From an uncultured Eubacteriales bacterium (GTDB taxonomy: Bacteria; Bacillota; Clostridia; Lachnospirales; Lachnospiraceae), in the NCBI GenBank assembly GCA_900315015.1, contig OMXJ01000019.1:1-50124 (forward strand): 50,124 nt of DNA. The letters are read 5' to 3'. How positions within the stretch are numbered: position 1 is the first letter of the stretch; every line of letters starts with the position of its first letter. The notes beneath the pieces are model-generated. The model did not search any database and was not told the origin of the DNA. It worked only from the letters and a program-made list of their open reading frames with translations. Below are positions 41,719 through 49,968 of this stretch, one piece after another. The position numbers and the translations under genes were made by a program.

Positions 41719-42382
41719 ATTTTTCATTCAGTATGAAACCGATGCCCCATACCGCTGAAATATACTCCTTGCCTGTCAGTGTTTTCAGCTTTTTTCGCAG
41801 ATTATAGATATGGCTTTTCAGGGAATCTTCGGTGCAGTCAGGCGTGTCAAGGCTGATACGGTCTAATATTGTAAGTTTTGCAACGACCTGTTCGGGATCA
41901 CGTATCAATAGCTTCATGATCGCAAACTCTGTTCTTGTGAGCTTTTGCTCACTGCCGTTTGCGGAAACGGTATGTTTATCCGTATCGAGGGTTATCTCCC
42001 GATAAGTAAGAAGTGATTTGTCGGCATATTTCTTATTTTTCCGAAGCTGTACCATAATTCTTGCCAGCAGTTCCTTCATATCGAACGGCTTTGTGATATA
42101 GTCCGCAGCACCGCCTACCAGCAGTTCGACCTTGTCTGTCACATCGGTTTTGGCACTCACCACGATCACGGGAATATCCTTGATCTGCGGCAGAAGCTCC
42201 TCGCCTGATAATCCAGGGAGCATGAGGTCAAGTAAGACCAAATCGGGCTTGCTCTGAGATAGCAACAGCAATGCTTCTGTTCCTGAATAGGCGCTTGATA
42301 CGCTGTATCCTTCAGATTGCAGAGCTTTGGAGACAATATCGTTGATATGGGCATCATCATCTATGATCAGTATGTTCGGCAT
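41714..42382 (-). CDS. OmpR-family response regulator
   Basis: A 222-residue regulator. Receiver domain with D8-D10 pocket, phosphate acceptor D52 in LLDLMLPG, switch T/S76 and K78 in VVSAKTD; winged-helix end with the TPDCTEDSLKSHIYNLRKKL recognition segment. GAGGTGATTCT precedes the ATG. It is four bases after the stop of the small gene 42387, so the two are coupled. Its likely site is the repeat pair after its own gene. Confidence 0.92.
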   Translation of the reverse strand: MPNILIIDDDAHINDIVSKALQSEGYSVSSAYSGTEALLLLSQSKPDLVLLDLMLPGLSGEELLPQIKDIPVIVVSAKTDVTDKVELLVGGAADYITKPFDMKELLARIMVQLRKNKKYADKSLLTYREITLDTDKHTVSANGSEQKLTRTEFAIMKLLIRDPEQVVAKLTILDRISLDTPDCTEDSLKSHIYNLRKKLKTLTGKEYISAVWGIGFILNEKS

Positions 42383-42386
42383 AGAA

Positions 42387-42884
42387 TCACCTCAAGAATT
42401 TTTCGTCATTATAGCATTTATCGGAGGGGATTTCAAGCTTCTGCATTTCTGCATCAAAGTTTTCTTTCGTAAAACGATAGCTAATGGGATATTGCCAGTT
42501 ATCACGGTGATTATGGTGAAAATCAGTCATGAGGACACAATCACCGTCTTCGCGGAATCGGCAGAGGACAGACCAGCAACCGGGATCTCCGCAGCCGGAA
42601 CAGCAATAGAGTTCCACGCCGTAATCATAATAAAAATCACCCGGTTTGCGTGCAGTACTGAATTGTAACGCCATGTAGCCGCGTGTGTTGTGTCCGTAAT
42701 CACCGGGTTTCATTGGAGGCGTTTCATGTGCAGCAAATGGCGATTCTATCTCGCGGATCAAATCCAGCAGACAGGAGCCATTGATGTAATATTCCACTAC
42801 CAGCGGCATTTTTCTTTCTGGTGCATCATCAGGCGGTGGATTCCTGTAAAGCCGTAGTTCCAGCATATCAATTCTGTTTTCCAT
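42387..42884 (-). CDS. Small Cys-rich protein of unknown function
   Basis: A 165-residue soluble protein, first of the two-component operon. It begins MENRIDMLELRLYRNPPPDD and includes the cysteine cluster CCSGCGDPGCWSVLCRF at about 93-109 and HHNHRDNW just after, a combination fit for metal or redox binding. Start at 42884 has AAAGGAG upstream. I do not recognise the family; position suggests immunity or sensing linked to the transporter. Confidence 0.7.
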   Translation of the reverse strand: MENRIDMLELRLYRNPPPDDAPERKMPLVVEYYINGSCLLDLIREIESPFAAHETPPMKPGDYGHNTRGYMALQFSTARKPGDFYYDYGVELYCCSGCGDPGCWSVLCRFREDGDCVLMTDFHHNHRDNWQYPISYRFTKENFDAEMQKLEIPSDKCYNDEKFLR

Positions 42885-42910
42885 TGAACTTTCTCCTTTC
42901 AGATGAAAAT

Positions 42911-42939
42911 AGAATACCACAGATAAAATGGAAATACAA
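42911..42939 (-). promoter_or_regulatory. Candidate promoter of the two-component operon
   Basis: On the minus strand TTGTAT, a 17-nt spacer with TGG before TATTCT (an extended -10). The match is modest. Confidence 0.4.
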
Positions 42940-43077
42940 GTAAACCGAAACAGAAATAGAGGCTTTGCGCCATTTTTTAGGTAAAAGGATTATTGCGAGT
43001 ATACTAACATAGGAGATTTTACAGACTCTGATTCAAAAATTCGATTATGAAACAATCCTAACCTAAATAAAAGCTTG

Positions 43078-43106
43078 TTGCCATAAATAAAAATATATGC
43101 TATAAT
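43078..43106 (+). promoter_or_regulatory. Promoter before the leucine-rich repeat gene
   Basis: TTGCCA, a 17-nt spacer and a perfect TATAAT. The leader to 43271 is about 160 nt and holds the 15-bp repeats listed next; the rest of 42885-43077 shows nothing but the opposite promoter. Confidence 0.75.
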
Positions 43107-43198
43107 TCCGTTTGAGGTATGCTTAACAATTTACTTAAGTAAAGGCAGAAATGATTGTAAGCATGCTGAAAGGGGAAAGTAGAGGAAAACGTTGACAA

Positions 43199-43245
43199 GA
43201 GAGCATTTGCCAAGGAAACACTTGGTAAGAAAGCATTTGGCAAGG
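43199..43245 (+). repeat. Three 15-bp repeats, possibly coding
   Basis: GAGCATTTGCCAAG, GAAACACTTGGTAAG and AAAGCATTTGGCAAG follow head to tail. Read from a TTG they give R-E/K-H-L-x units in a peptide of about 28 residues that ends at a TAA just inside the next gene. There is no ATG or ribosome site, so a coding role is doubtful. Confidence 0.5.
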
Positions 43246-43270
43246 GAAGTAGAAAGGGAATTATTGCACA

Positions 43271-43612
43271 ATGAGCTTTAATATTTATGGAATAATGGTG
43301 CTCAGCAGGATTGAAGATAATAATCTGCGCCGGGCTGTTGAAGCAAAAATGAAGGAACAGGATATTAAAATAGATAGAGAAGGCGTTCTCCAATTAAAGG
43401 AGCTTGATGTATCAGGCATGAATGTAAAAAACTTGAATGGAATAGGCCTTTTAAGGAACCTGAAAAAACTGATTATTAATGACAATAGGATTATCGATTT
43501 ATCGCCTATTACTGAATTAAGAAAGTTAGAAGAACTCTATCTGACAAGAAGCGAAAGTGTGGAACTCTCCTGCCTTGAGGGCCTTACAGAGCTAAAAATA
43601 ATTGAAGCATAG
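43271..43612 (+). CDS. Short leucine-rich-repeat protein
   Basis: A 113-residue protein with three internalin-type repeats: LQLKELDVSGMNVKNLNGIG, LLRNLKKLIINDNRIIDLSP, ITELRKLEELYLTRSESVEL, and a fourth partial. A helical cap (IEDNNLRRAVEAKMKE) precedes them, as in internalin-like proteins. No signal peptide or anchor, and it is much shorter than most of its family, so it may be a truncated relic or a cytoplasmic adaptor. The ribosome site is weak. Confidence 0.6.
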   Translation: MSFNIYGIMVLSRIEDNNLRRAVEAKMKEQDIKIDREGVLQLKELDVSGMNVKNLNGIGLLRNLKKLIINDNRIIDLSPITELRKLEELYLTRSESVELSCLEGLTELKIIEA

Positions 43613-43623
43613 AAAAAAAACAC

Positions 43624-43651
43624 TTGATTTTTTAGGGAATTATTGTATAAT
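43624..43651 (+). promoter_or_regulatory. Promoter of the candidate RNA and AAA+ gene
   Basis: TTGATT, a 16-nt spacer and a perfect TATAAT. The transcript should begin near 43658. Confidence 0.7.
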
Positions 43652-43657
43652 GGTATC

Positions 43658-43890
43658 ACGCTTTAATTTTTATTAAAGCAAATTAAATAAGATTTCAGTA
43701 GTTTGAATTTCAAACCGCTGTGAGGAAGAATAATAGATTGTCCCAAGGGGGTAGTCTATCAATTTTTAACTCGCAGCGGTTTTTTTGCTGCCCTGAACGT
43801 TGACAATTTAATAGCTGATTTCAAAAAGCTCCCTCTAGGGAAGCCGCGCGATGACATGAGCGGGCCAAGGAGGTTTGAAATCAGCAGGAA
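43658..43890 (+). ncRNA. Candidate structured RNA or leader upstream of the AAA+ gene
   Basis: Three helices follow the promoter. First GCTTTAA/TTAAAGC at 43660-43680. Second a long stem AAACCGCTGTGAG / CTCGCAGCGGTTT (about 43712-43783, one G-T pair) with an inner helix ATAGATT/AGTCTAT around CCCAAGGGGG, followed by TTTTTTT, so it can act as an intrinsic terminator. Third a perfect 12-bp stem GCTGATTTCAAA / TTTGAAATCAGC (43814-43825 with 43874-43885) with inner CTCC/GGAG and CCGC/GCGG helices. No known riboswitch core matched. No ORF occupies 43613-44094. Confidence 0.55.
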
Positions 43891-43945
43891 TACAAAACAA
43901 TAGTAAAATTATACCAATATCGAAAACTCACTTGAAGTAGGTAAG

Positions 43946-43990
43946 AAAAGTATGCAGGAAAAGTATGCAGGAAAAGTATACAGGAAAAGT
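43946..43990 (+). repeat. Three and a half 13-bp tandem repeats
   Basis: AAAAGTATGCAGG occurs at 43946, 43959 and (one change) 43972, then in part. It lies in the leader of the AAA+ gene. Confidence 0.7.
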
Positions 43991-44094
43991 AAAGTAAGTA
44001 AAAAAGCAAAGTATAAGTTGGACTAAAGGGACATCTCAAATGAGTAGGCATACTGGTATTTAAATAAAAAATTACACCCAAAAAGGAGCAGCAT

Positions 44095-46326
44095 ATGATT
44101 AAACTAATGAAATCAGAAGTATTAAATAATGAAAATAGAATCGACTTAGTAATAGAAAAAGAAGCAATGTGCAATATGGTTTTTGAAGAAGCGGGAATGA
44201 AGTTTTTAACAACTGCCGGAGAATTATCAGCAGATGAATATATCGGAGTAAGACTTACAGCAGATGACAAAAGCTATGCAGCAGAGCTTATTTCAAGCGA
44301 AGGTCTTGACATAGAGCTTGAGGATTACAATTGGGTATTTAAGAACATTGCAAAGGCCATAAAGCATTCTAGCACCAATGAAAGCAGTGGGAACTTCGTA
44401 GAAAAGCAAAAGAAATTAAAAGAGAGAAAAGATAGAGCAGTAGATCAGCTTGTAAAAAAAGCGAGCTCAGAAACATTTTTACCAACAAAAGGCTATGCTA
44501 CACCATTTGATGATGTAACATTTGAAGATGCAACATCTTTTAATGAATCTTTTAAAGAAAGAAGAAACTATTTACTCGTACACAAAAGTCTTGAAACACC
44601 TGGTAATAAAAGAGGTTATGAAAATACAGGTGCAGCAAATAATATAGGTGTAGCAGATAATATAGGTGTAGCAAATAATATACGTCCAGTAAATAATACA
44701 GGTGCAGCAAATAATATAGGTGCAACAAATAATATAGGTGCAACCAATAAATTATTAGGAAATTTTATATATAAAGACGAAAATGACTCTATTTTTGAAG
44801 ATATTGGCAAAATGCTTATAGATGAAGGCGCAGAAATATACCTGCTTGCAGAGGGCGGCAATAGAAATGGCGGCGAGATTATGATAAGCCTTACTAAAAA
44901 AATGCCGTTAAAGCTTAAGGCAGCAATAAGCCTTGCTTATCCGATGATGGAAATGAAGGAAATAGTGGATGCAGGGGATGAGATTTACTTAGATAAAAGT
45001 AACGATAATGTAAGCGGCGCCATATTTGTAAGCATGCTAGGCAGTTTTTTGAAGTATATGGCAAATCATGTGAAAGATAAAGAGGGAGAAAAAGGCAAAA
45101 ATACACCTGTTGAAGCACTTGGATTGTCTGTACGCACCTTCAACTGCCTTAAAAGAAGAGGAATAAATACCGTAGAGCAGCTTGAGCAAATGAGCAATAG
45201 TGAGCTCTTTGGAATAAGAAACTTATCTCTTAAAGGCGTTGATGAGATAAAGGAAGTACTAAGGAGATACCGTAAATACCCGGAGTTATTTGAAGAAGCA
45301 GAGTTTGATGAAGATTCTGAAGATGAGAAAGCACCTAGGAGCAGTGAAGGAGCTGACGAGGAAGTTTTCTCGGAGGATGAAAGTATCCTAGAAGATGAAA
45401 ATACAAAGTCAGATGAGCTCGGAACAGGAAGAAATTCTGCATCAGGAAGTGACTACGGCGAAGAGGGAAATAAAAGCAGCATGGAAGAACTTGAAAAACT
45501 TATAGGCCTTGCAAATGTAAAGGAGAAGGTCAAGAAAATAGCAGCTTTTGCGAGAATGAAAACCGATATGGCTAAAAAGGGAAAGAATCTGTCATTAGCC
45601 CTTAACATGGAATTCTTAGGAAACCCAGGTACAGCAAAGACAACCGTAGCCCGCATATTAGCAGGAATATTTTACGAAATAGGCCTCACCGAGAAAAGAG
45701 AACTCTTAGAAGTGGGAAGAGCGGATCTAGTAGGAAAATATGTGGGTCAAACAGCCGTAAAGGTAAAGGAAGTTTTCTCAAGAGCTGAAGGAAGAGTGCT
45801 TTTCATAGATGAAGCATATTCACTTTGTGATAATGAAAGAGGATCATATGGAGATGAAGCGATAAGCACCATAGTCCAGGAGATGGAGAATAATAGAGAT
45901 AATACCTTTGTGATATTTGCAGGTTATCCAAAGGAAATGAAAGAATTATTTGAGGTAAATCCTGGACTTAGATCTAGAGTACCTTTCACCCTTAACTTTA
46001 ATGACTATGATGCAGATGAAATGCTGCAGATATCACGCTTTGAAGCAAAAAAGAAGGGCTTTGAGCTGGATGAAGCGGCAGAAAAGAAGCTTTTAGAAAT
46101 GCTTCAGACTGCAGTAAATAAACAGAAAAAAGAAAAAGAAACGGCTGGAAACGGTAGATACTGCAGAAATCTCATTGAAAATGCAATTCTAAGCTTTGCA
46201 CTCAGAAAGTATGGAATGGGGGATGGAAGCGTAAATAGCTCACTCGAACTTAAGCTACAAGCTGAAGATATAAGCGAGCTAGAAACAGCTGATTTATGTG
46301 AAAACAAAAAGATAGGCTTTGATTGA
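44095..46326 (+). CDS. CbbX/SpoVK-type AAA+ ATPase with alpha-CTD-like helix-hairpin domain
   Basis: A 743-residue protein with an uncommon build. Residues 1-135: unrecognised alpha/beta region. About 179-220: a run of GAANNI-type hexapeptides. About 337-395: a domain like the RNA polymerase alpha-subunit C-terminal helix-hairpin-helix (PVEALGLSVRTFNCLKRRGI, VEQLEQMSNSELFGIRNLSL, KGVDEIKEVLRR). An acidic linker follows. AAA+ module from about 465: Walker A GNPGTAKTT at 509-517 (A in place of the usual G before K), pore loop VGKYVGQTA, Walker B VLFIDEAY, arginine finger GLRSRVP, and a helical lid. The AAA+ relatives (CbbX, SpoVK, EccA) remodel complexes. GGAG precedes the ATG. Confidence 0.85.
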   Translation: MIKLMKSEVLNNENRIDLVIEKEAMCNMVFEEAGMKFLTTAGELSADEYIGVRLTADDKSYAAELISSEGLDIELEDYNWVFKNIAKAIKHSSTNESSGNFVEKQKKLKERKDRAVDQLVKKASSETFLPTKGYATPFDDVTFEDATSFNESFKERRNYLLVHKSLETPGNKRGYENTGAANNIGVADNIGVANNIRPVNNTGAANNIGATNNIGATNKLLGNFIYKDENDSIFEDIGKMLIDEGAEIYLLAEGGNRNGGEIMISLTKKMPLKLKAAISLAYPMMEMKEIVDAGDEIYLDKSNDNVSGAIFVSMLGSFLKYMANHVKDKEGEKGKNTPVEALGLSVRTFNCLKRRGINTVEQLEQMSNSELFGIRNLSLKGVDEIKEVLRRYRKYPELFEEAEFDEDSEDEKAPRSSEGADEEVFSEDESILEDENTKSDELGTGRNSASGSDYGEEGNKSSMEELEKLIGLANVKEKVKKIAAFARMKTDMAKKGKNLSLALNMEFLGNPGTAKTTVARILAGIFYEIGLTEKRELLEVGRADLVGKYVGQTAVKVKEVFSRAEGRVLFIDEAYSLCDNERGSYGDEAISTIVQEMENNRDNTFVIFAGYPKEMKELFEVNPGLRSRVPFTLNFNDYDADEMLQISRFEAKKKGFELDEAAEKKLLEMLQTAVNKQKKEKETAGNGRYCRNLIENAILSFALRKYGMGDGSVNSSLELKLQAEDISELETADLCENKKIGFD
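44629..44754 (+). repeat. Seven 18-bp in-frame repeats in the AAA+ gene
   Basis: Seven contiguous units of GGTGCAGCAAATAATATA and variants encode GAANNI, GVADNI, GVANNI, RPVNNT, GAANNI, GATNNI and GATNKL. The length is a multiple of three per unit, so copy-number change would alter linker length without breaking the frame. Confidence 0.9.
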
Positions 46327-46441
46327 TGAATGGGGATTTGCGTAGAAAACGGCTCTAAATGAACGGGGATTTGCGTAGAAAACGGTTTAAAATGAATGGG
46401 GATTTGCGCGGAAAATGGCTTTACACGAATGGGGATTTGTG
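46326..46441 (+). repeat. 33-bp tandem repeat ending in a promoter
   Basis: Units at 46326, 46359 and 46392 share ATGAATGGGGATTTGCG and a GAAAACGG half; a fourth at 46425 is cut short at GGGATTTG, where it runs into the -10 box of the next gene. The first ATG-TGA overlaps the end of the AAA+ gene. There is no spacer between units, so this is not CRISPR. Confidence 0.85.
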
Positions 46442-46448
46442 ATATACT
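46420..46448 (+). promoter_or_regulatory. Promoter of the second DUF4143 ATPase
   Basis: TTTACA, a 17-nt spacer and TATACT. The -35 box and the spacer are built from the last two repeat units. Confidence 0.75.
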
Positions 46449-46472
46449 GTATTCTGAAAGGAGACTTTGAGT

Positions 46473-47813
46473 ATGGGGAAAACTGTCTTTGAAAGAAAAA
46501 TCTATAGAGAGATCCTTGAGTGGAAGGAAAATCGAAGTGATAAGTATGCTTTGATGATAAAAGGAGCAAGACGAATTGGTAAATCAACAATAGTCGAAGA
46601 ATTTGCGAAAAAAGAGTTTAAAACGTATATCAAGATTGATTTTGCAAGTACTAGTAAGGAAATAAAAGACTTGTTTGATGACACTTACAATCTAGATTAT
46701 TTCTTTTTGCAGTTACAACAACTAACTAGAACTAGATTGTATGAGAAGGAGTCAGTGATTATTTTTGATGAAGTACAGTTACTTCCGAAAGCAAGGCAGG
46801 CAATCAAATATCTTGTTGCCGATGGCAGATACAAATATATCGAAACAGGATCACTGATATCGATTAAGAAGAATACTAAGGATATCTTAATACCAAGCGA
46901 AGAACATAAAATATCTATGTATCCTATGGATTTTGAGGAGTTTTTGTGGGCAATAGGTGACAGAATATCCGCAGAGACGATAAAAATGCTGTTGGAGAAA
47001 AAAAGACCTGCAGGAAATACAATTCACAGAAATCTCATGAGAAATTTTAGGTTATACATGCTTATTGGTGGAATGCCACAGGCCGTAGAAACATATTTAG
47101 AGCACAATAACCTGCAGGTAGTAGATGAAATCAAAAGAGACATTGTAGATCTTTATGAAGAAGATTTTACAAAAATCGATAACTCTGGCTTGGCCGGTGA
47201 CATATATGATTCCATACCTGCAAATTTAAGCAGTAATGCCTCACGGTATGTTTTATCAAGGGCGAGGGCTGGCACGCGATCTGAACAGGCAAGAGACTTA
47301 CTTCCAGATATGCTTAGTTCTTACACGGTTAATATAGCTTATCACGCAAATAATCCGGGAGTTGGAATGGCATTGGAAAAAGATGTAGACAGATATAAGC
47401 TGTTTACATCCGATGTTGGATTGTTTGTGACGCTTGCGTTCCGGGATAAGAATTATACTGAAAATACAATTTATAATAAGTTGTTATCCGACAAACTTGA
47501 AGTCAATCTGGGGTATATATATGAAAATGTTGTTGCCCAGATGCTTGTGGCAAAAGGAAACAATTTGTTTTACTACACCATGGGAAGTGATAAGTCTAAT
47601 CATTTGTATGAAATAGACTTCCTGATTTCGAAGGGAAACAAGATATGTCCTATAGAGGTGAAATCCGGAAATTACAGAGGGCACAAATCATTAGATGTGT
47701 TTTGTGATAAATTCAGTAACCGAATCGGTGAAAAATATGTTGTTCATACGAAAGATTATAAGTGGGAGAATGGCATTAATTATATTCCGGTATATATGGT
47801 TCCTTTTTTATAA
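46473..47813 (+). CDS. DUF4143-family AAA ATPase with complete nuclease-like motif
   Basis: A 446-residue protein. Walker A GARRIGKS near 29-36, Walker B SVIIFDEVQLLPKAR, sensor ETGSLISIKK; the DUF4143 half keeps a full E-D-EVK signature (YEIDFLISKGNKICPIEVKS), unlike the copy at 376. The remainder includes LSSYTVNIAYHANNPGVGMA, typical of the family. The start is uncertain between a TTG at 46467 and the ATG at 46473, and I prefer the ATG. GGAG lies upstream. Function unknown; related proteins occur as isolated mobile-looking genes. Confidence 0.85.
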   Translation: MGKTVFERKIYREILEWKENRSDKYALMIKGARRIGKSTIVEEFAKKEFKTYIKIDFASTSKEIKDLFDDTYNLDYFFLQLQQLTRTRLYEKESVIIFDEVQLLPKARQAIKYLVADGRYKYIETGSLISIKKNTKDILIPSEEHKISMYPMDFEEFLWAIGDRISAETIKMLLEKKRPAGNTIHRNLMRNFRLYMLIGGMPQAVETYLEHNNLQVVDEIKRDIVDLYEEDFTKIDNSGLAGDIYDSIPANLSSNASRYVLSRARAGTRSEQARDLLPDMLSSYTVNIAYHANNPGVGMALEKDVDRYKLFTSDVGLFVTLAFRDKNYTENTIYNKLLSDKLEVNLGYIYENVVAQMLVAKGNNLFYYTMGSDKSNHLYEIDFLISKGNKICPIEVKSGNYRGHKSLDVFCDKFSNRIGEKYVVHTKDYKWENGINYIPVYMVPFL

Positions 47814-47908
47814 TTTGATAATAACTGATTTGAACGAAATTAAAAAAATAGGCTTTGGTAAATGATGAAATCTAGAAAATTACTTTACGGAAACCGGCAA
47901 CAATCATC

Positions 47909-47937
47909 TTGAAAATGATTTTATTATATGTTAAAAT
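47909..47937 (+). promoter_or_regulatory. Promoter of the EcsC-like gene
   Basis: TTGAAA, a 17-nt spacer and TAAAAT. The rest of 47814-47995 is A/T-rich with no gene. Confidence 0.65.
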
Positions 47938-47995
47938 AATACAAGTCATTTTGACTTAAAACTAGGTGAATATTTTTCAAGAAGGAGTGGGAAAT

Positions 47996-48910
47996 ATGGC
48001 TGAAAATGATAAGAAAATCAACATAAAAGATATAGGCAAGAAGTTTGTAGACGGTGGAAAGGCAGCCGTTGAAAAGGTTCAGAACATAGATATAGTAGAG
48101 CTTCTCCAGAAGGCAGCAAAGCTTCCGGGAGTTGCAATAAATAGAGAGGAATTTCTGAAAAAGGAACTCGATAATTATTGCACAGACGAGGTTATAGCTC
48201 TTGCAATCAAAAAGAACCCTGCCTTTGCAGATATATCTAGAGAAACCATCAATAAGATAGCAGATGAAGTTATAAAGAGTGAAACGACAAAGGTTACCTC
48301 TGTTTCAGCAGCTGCAGGACTTCCGGGCGGCTTTGCCATGGCAGCAACCATGCCGGCAGACCTTGTGCAGTACTTCGGCTTTTTGCTCCGCGTAATGCAA
48401 AAGCTTGCTTACCTTTACGGATTCGAGAGATTTGATTTAAGCGAAGAAGAGATAAGTCCTGAGACAAATTCAGATTTCATCATCTTCCTTGGCGTAATGT
48501 TCGGAGTAAAGGGCGCAAATGCCGCTGTAAAGAAGGTTGGAATCGTACTTGCTCACAAGATTTCAAAATCAGTTACAACAAAGGCAATCGAAAAGGGCGT
48601 TTTATATCCGGTTGTTAGAAAGATTGCACAGCAGATCGGACTTAAGCTAGCAAAGCAGACCTTGACAAAGGGCCTTGCAAAGACAGTTCCGATTCTTGGA
48701 GCAGGGGTAAATGGATTCCTTACTTATTCATCCTTTAAGCCTTGCGCACTTAGACTTCAGAAGAGCTTCAAGGAGCTTCCACTTAGCGATCCTGATTTCT
48801 ATAAGGAAAAGAGAGAATTTGAAGCTGATATCGTAGATGCAGACTATAATATAGATTACTTCGACATTGACGTGGAAGAGATTGAAGATGGATCAGAGGA
48901 TGATAATTAA
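47996..48910 (+). CDS. EcsC-like protein
   Basis: A 304-residue protein. The core (VTSVSAAAGLPGGFAMAATM, ADLVQYFGFLLRVMQKLAYL, YGFERFDLSEEEISPET) has the pattern of EcsC-family proteins (PF12787): a hydrophobic Ala/Gly helix pair, then a D-x-x-x-x-x-G-x-x-x-R helix. A second half (LAKQTLTKGLAKTVPILGAG, VNGFLTYSS) has further membrane-active helices, and the end is acidic. EcsC is the least understood member of the Ecs exporter locus; here no Ecs ABC genes are adjacent. GGAG and the ATG at 47996 fit; the GTG upstream does not. Confidence 0.65.
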   Translation: MAENDKKINIKDIGKKFVDGGKAAVEKVQNIDIVELLQKAAKLPGVAINREEFLKKELDNYCTDEVIALAIKKNPAFADISRETINKIADEVIKSETTKVTSVSAAAGLPGGFAMAATMPADLVQYFGFLLRVMQKLAYLYGFERFDLSEEEISPETNSDFIIFLGVMFGVKGANAAVKKVGIVLAHKISKSVTTKAIEKGVLYPVVRKIAQQIGLKLAKQTLTKGLAKTVPILGAGVNGFLTYSSFKPCALRLQKSFKELPLSDPDFYKEKREFEADIVDADYNIDYFDIDVEEIEDGSEDDN

Positions 48911-48943
48911 AAAAGAAATTAAAAAAGAATAAGAGGAAAGAAT

Positions 48944-49528
48944 ATGGGGAAAATAGTAAAGTTTGAACTATCAGGATTTTCCTTTGATAAAATAGGCGGT
49001 TACAATAAGTTACCGCCTATTATCGTTGGGAAATTGTTTGAGGCAGGAAGAGGAAACGAAAATGACCTGTATGTCATAAAACACTATAGCGGCAAAGAAG
49101 CAGAGGAAATTACCAGGGGATATTTACAAGTTAAAAATATAGAAAATTCAAAGCAACTTAGGGAAAGGCAGCTAGAGCTTACTGAAATGCTAGATGAAAA
49201 CGCGAAAGAGGCGGTATCTTATATTACAAGTGCGTCAAAGGTGTTCTGCAAGAAGGAAGATAATTATAATGTTTTGTATGTCATCTGTAAGGATGGTGTG
49301 ATGGGCTGTGGATGGTATGATACAGTAAATACAGACAAGAAGGGACTAATGTTTGCAGGACAGCTAATGTATGGTTTTGGATTTATTAATGCAGGAGAGG
49401 ATGAAAAACTTTGGGAAGCTACTTATCATTATCTTCCTTACGAGGTTGAAATGTGTGAGGAGATTGAAGATGTGGATAAGGTAATTATTGAAGGACTAAA
49501 GGAGGCAGTACTAAATAATAAACAATAA
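48944..49528 (+). CDS. Hypothetical soluble protein
   Basis: A 194-residue protein with an alpha/beta look (MGKIVKFELSGFSFDKIGGY, ELTEMLDENAKEAVSYITSA, YNVLYVICKDGVMGCGWYDT, MFAGQLMYGFGFINAGEDEK). The MGCGWYDT turn is unusual and could be functional. No family recognised. GAGGAAAG precedes the ATG. Thirty-three bp after the EcsC-like gene and followed by a strong terminator, so it is the second gene of that operon. Confidence 0.7.
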   Translation: MGKIVKFELSGFSFDKIGGYNKLPPIIVGKLFEAGRGNENDLYVIKHYSGKEAEEITRGYLQVKNIENSKQLRERQLELTEMLDENAKEAVSYITSASKVFCKKEDNYNVLYVICKDGVMGCGWYDTVNTDKKGLMFAGQLMYGFGFINAGEDEKLWEATYHYLPYEVEMCEEIEDVDKVIIEGLKEAVLNNKQ

Positions 49529-49646
49529 AGTATTTCTTAATATCTTTATGATTTACGTCTTACAACTCAGTTTTTAGAGGATAATGATTTGCTTGACTAA
49601 CCGTATCGTGGAATTTACTAGGAATGAAAAACAGTAAAAGATAAGG

Positions 49647-49675
49647 ACGCCGGATCGAAAGATCCGGCGTTTTTT
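49647..49675 (+). terminator. Strong terminator after the EcsC-like operon
   Basis: ACGCCGGATC-GAAA-GATCCGGCGT followed by TTTTTT: a perfect 10-bp stem with a GAAA tetraloop. Confidence 0.95.
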
Positions 49676-49858
49676 ATGTGTGTAGAAAAATAAACATGAA
49701 TATGGTTACAATGGATAATAATTGTATCTATAAGTAATTTATAAAAAATTTATTGTTGCAGTTGCTATTAATAAAAATGATAATCACAAATTTGGCAATA
49801 AACAAAGAAAATCCTTGAAATTAAAAGACTTATAACTTTTAACACCAGGAAACTAATA

Positions 49859-49887
49859 TTTACAAAAATATAAAATTATGATATAAT
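49859..49887 (+). promoter_or_regulatory. Promoter pointing at the mobile element on the right edge
   Basis: TTTACA, a 17-nt spacer and a perfect TATAAT. No open frame follows before the element at 49969. The stretch 49676-49858 shows nothing else. Confidence 0.65.
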
Positions 49888-49968
49888 TATATTTAACTAA
49901 TTTGCAATTTGTCACGATGTATCATGATGAAGATTTTTTCGGAACGATATTTTTATTATTGATATTAA

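Noticed and set aside
43814-43885. T-box, SAM, TPP, c-di-GMP or other known riboswitch
   Set aside because: I compared the inner segment with the cores I remember; the AGGGAAGCCGCGCG part only superficially recalls a T-box and lacks the specifier loop and antiterminator.
44552-44861. Minus-strand repeat frames in the AAA+ gene
   Set aside because: They are antisense readings of the 18-bp repeat with Leu/Tyr runs and no start signals.
46326-46441. CRISPR-like array of 33-bp units
   Set aside because: The units are contiguous with no unique spacers, only three and a half copies exist, and no cas genes are nearby.
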